DNA of 64,000 bases, taken from positions 1 through 64,000 of the forward strand of contig NZ_CACSJJ010000017.1 of the NCBI RefSeq assembly GCF_902706295.1. Direction: 5' to 3'. The position numbers and the translations under genes are program-made. This stretch comes from Arthrobacter sp. 18067 (GTDB lineage: Bacteria; Actinomycetota; Actinomycetes; Actinomycetales; Micrococcaceae). This document shows positions 62,216-64,000 of this stretch, piece after piece; positions within the stretch are counted from its first letter, which is position 1; each line of letters begins with the position of its first letter. The notes under the pieces are model-generated. The model ran no database searches, had not been told where the DNA came from, and saw only the letters and a list, made by a program, of their open reading frames with translations.

Positions 62216-63076
62216 TCAGATGCGGCAGGCGTGAATGCTGCTGACCAGGATGGCGCGTGCTCCGAGATCGTAGAGCTCGTCCATGATGCGGTTGGTTTCC
62301 TTCTTCGGAACCATGGACCGCACCGCAACCCATTCGGAGTCACGCAGCGGTGAAACGGTGGGCGACTCAAGGCCCGGGGTCAGCGCAGCGGCGTCTTCCA
62401 CCAGGTCCTTGCGGATGTCGTAGTCCATGAGCACGTACTGGCGTGCGACGAGGACGCCCTGGAGGCGCCGGATGAGGATGTCGATTTCCTTGGCGGTTCC
62501 ATTGGCGGCCCCACCAGAGCCGGAACGGCGGATGAGTACGGCTTCGGACTTCAGGATGGGGTCGCCAAAGATTTCCATGCCGGCGGCTTTGAGGGTGTTG
62601 CCGGTTTCAACGACGTCGGCAATGGCGTCCGCGACGCCGAGACGCACTGACGATTCCACGGCGCCATCCAGGCGGACCACCTTGGCATTGACGCCCCGAT
62701 CGGCGAGGTAGTCGCGCAGGAGTCCGTCGTAACTGGTGGCCAGGCGCTTGCCTTCAAGTTGTTCGACGCCGGCGAAGTCACCGACGGGACCGGCGAAACG
62801 GAAGGTTGACGGGGCGAAGCCCAGGGGAAGTATTTCCTCGGCTTCGACTTTCGCGTCGAGCAGGAGATCCCTGCCGGTGATGCCGACGTCCAGGGTTCCC
62901 TGGCCTACGTAGACAGCAATGTCGCGGGGACGGAGGAAGAAGAATTCAATGTCATTGTCGGGATCAACCATGACCAGCTCGCGGGTGTCGCGGCGCTGGC
63001 GGTAACCCGCCTCGGACAGCATTGCCGAGGCGGCTTCGGACAGGGATCCCTTATTGGGGACTGCTACACGGAGCAT
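62216..63076 (-). CDS. hisG: ATP phosphoribosyltransferase, long form
   Basis: A 286-residue first enzyme of histidine synthesis. The N terminus is LRVAVPNKGSLSEAA, a DVGITGRDLL segment follows, and PRPP binding occurs near ADVVETGNTLKAAGMEIFGD. The C-terminal regulatory domain (about 210-286) ends GARAILVSSIHACRI. The long form is normally feedback-inhibited by histidine and needs no HisZ. It is downstream of hisE by 84 nt. Confidence 0.95.
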   Translation of the reverse strand: MLRVAVPNKGSLSEAASAMLSEAGYRQRRDTRELVMVDPDNDIEFFFLRPRDIAVYVGQGTLDVGITGRDLLLDAKVEAEEILPLGFAPSTFRFAGPVGDFAGVEQLEGKRLATSYDGLLRDYLADRGVNAKVVRLDGAVESSVRLGVADAIADVVETGNTLKAAGMEIFGDPILKSEAVLIRRSGSGGAANGTAKEIDILIRRLQGVLVARQYVLMDYDIRKDLVEDAAALTPGLESPTVSPLRDSEWVAVRSMVPKKETNRIMDELYDLGARAILVSSIHACRI

Positions 63077-63160
63077 TGGGAGACTTTCTTTTTGGAATGG
63101 AGGTTTTCAGGCACCTTGGCCACGCAGGGAACTCCGCAACAGGCAGGCGGAGTGGCGTGG

Positions 63161-63424
63161 CTAGAGATGCTTGTAAACGTCTTCCAGGCTGAGGCCCTTT
63201 GCGAGCATAAGGACCTGCAGGTGGTACAGCAGCTGGGAGATTTCCTCAGCGGCGGCTTCGTCCGATTCGTACTCCGCGGCCATCCAGACTTCAGCGGCCT
63301 CTTCGACCACCTTCTTGCCGATACCGTGGATTCCAGAGTCCAGTTCGGCAACCGTGCGCGAGCCTGCCGGGCGGGTCGCTGCTTTCTCACTCAGTTCTGC
63401 GAACAGTGTCTCGAAATTCTTCAC
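63161..63424 (-). CDS. hisE: Phosphoribosyl-ATP pyrophosphatase
   Basis: An 87-residue enzyme of histidine synthesis with HisE helices containing GIGKKVVEEAAEVWMAAEYES and AAAEEISQLLYHLQVLMLAKGLSLEDVYKHL, carrying the acidic Mg-binding residues. The start is GTG 63424 (VKNFETLF), which matches the family N terminus; the frame open to 63508 lacks a signal. HisE and HisI are separate proteins here. Confidence 0.93.
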   Translation of the reverse strand: MKNFETLFAELSEKAATRPAGSRTVAELDSGIHGIGKKVVEEAAEVWMAAEYESDEAAAEEISQLLYHLQVLMLAKGLSLEDVYKHL

Positions 63425-63476
63425 GCCCTCCAGACTACTTGCTCCGGGGCGGCCACCGCTTGTTGGGGCGTTGCAT

Positions 63477-63520
63477 GACGAAGGGGATGTGAGCGAAGAC
63501 ACACTCACATCCCCTTCGTC
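63477..63520. terminator. Hairpin between ribH and hisE
   Basis: Perfect 17-nt arms: GACGAAGGGGATGTGAG (63477-63493) and CTCACATCCCCTTCGTC (63504-63520), with a 10-nt loop. No T tract, but it is very stable and directly follows the ribH stop on the minus strand. Confidence 0.7.
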
Positions 63521-63535
63521 GTGCAGGCAAGGGCG

Positions 63536-64000
63536 TTAGCTGAACTGCTTCAGCGTCACTGCTGTGGCCAGGGCTGCGGTGACCGCTTCGTGGCCCTTGT
63601 CTTCCTTTGAGCCGGGAAGGCCGGCCCGGTCCAGGCCCTGCTGTTCCGTATCGCAGGTGAGGACGCCGAAGCCCACCGGCACGCCGGTGTTGACGCTGAC
63701 GTCGGTGAGTCCCGACGTCGCAGCCTGACAAACGTAGTCGAAGTGCGGCGTCCCGCCACGGATGACCACCCCGAGTGCTACGACAGCGTCGAAGTGCGGT
63801 GCGAGCCTGGCGGCGGCGACGGGAAGCTCGAAGCTGCCCGGAACGCGCAGGAGCGTGGGCTCGGCGATGCCGGCTTCCTTGGCGGCACGAAGCGCACCGT
63901 CCACCAGGCCGTCCATGATCTGTGTGTGCCAGCTTGCCGCCACGATGGCGAGCCTGAGCTGCGAGGTTTCCTCAGGGTTGAGGGTAGTGAGGTCGATGGT
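63536..64000 (-). CDS. ribH: 6,7-dimethyl-8-ribityllumazine synthase (5' end outside window)
   Basis: A C-terminal stretch of about 154 residues of lumazine synthase, the penultimate riboflavin step. AIVAASWH, LLRVPGSFELPVAAARLA, ALGVVIRGGTPHFDYVCQA and GHEAVTAAL are visible. The frame stays open to the window edge (TIDLTTLNPEETSQLRLAIV), so the GTG at 63943 is internal and the true start lies beyond 64000. The upstream gene should be another rib gene. Confidence 0.95.
   Translation of the reverse strand, partial: TIDLTTLNPEETSQLRLAIVAASWHTQIMDGLVDGALRAAKEAGIAEPTLLRVPGSFELPVAAARLAPHFDAVVALGVVIRGGTPHFDYVCQAATSGLTDVSVNTGVPVGFGVLTCDTEQQGLDRAGLPGSKEDKGHEAVTAALATAVTLKQFS

Noticed and set aside
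1..64000. CRISPR array or insertion sequence
   Set aside because: No regularly spaced short repeats, no transposase-like frame and no terminal inverted repeats with a transposase were seen.

Overview
This 64 kb window has high GC, GTG/TTG starts and a core-gene order (pdtaR, pyk, gltD-gltB, lgt, trpA-trpB-trpC, trpE, hisI, hisF-hisG-hisE, ribH) that points to an actinobacterium of the Micrococcales, most probably an Arthrobacter or Paenarthrobacter relative. The genus is inferred from protein character and gene order; no database was searched.

The window has two halves. From about 44.36 kb to the right end is conserved chromosome: a complete tRNA-Leu(CAA), the ANTAR regulator pdtaR, pyruvate kinase, glutamate synthase, lgt and the trp and his blocks, nearly all on the minus strand and tightly packed. 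From 1 to about 44.36 kb is accessory DNA made of catabolic modules, each with its own regulator and transporter.

Accessory layout: (i) 0.1-9.9 kb, a catabolic locus with an MHS-type transporter divergent from a tightly coupled run (3-hydroxyisobutyrate-dehydrogenase-like enzyme, aldo/keto reductase, hydrolase, bicupin, HpcH/HpaI aldolase, FadR-type regulator), then a double NTF2-like protein. (ii) 11.1-15.6 kb, TetR, MFS and a frameshifted GH78 alpha-L-rhamnosidase. (iii) 15.9-19.0 kb, a polar amino-acid-type ABC importer. (iv) 19.2-33.4 kb, two rearranged copies of an FMO + MFS + SDR + LysR module, with a racemase-like enzyme, a small cupin and a ThDP enzyme, ending in a decayed succinate-semialdehyde dehydrogenase fragment. 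(v) 35.1-43.6 kb, a PAS-ANTAR protein, a cupredoxin-like lipoprotein, an aminotransferase-V/M20/YheO/MFS/RidA/DUF1097 cluster and an HNH-like protein.

The most unusual structure is how the accessory DNA is partitioned. A module of about 365 bp ending in the 3' 20 nt of tRNA-Leu occurs three times in the same orientation (about 10.1, 34.25 and 44.0 kb). Only the rightmost copy joins a complete tRNA. The other two carry an orphan tRNA tail and then share a second flank. Every module has a 19-bp palindrome (consensus GTGTGGACAWTGTCCACAC), and the second flank has another, in both cases exactly 93 nt from the tRNA tail. This looks like a tandem array of tRNA-Leu-targeted islands of about 24 kb and 9.7 kb, with perhaps a third running off the left edge. 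None of the visible DNA encodes a recognisable integrase.
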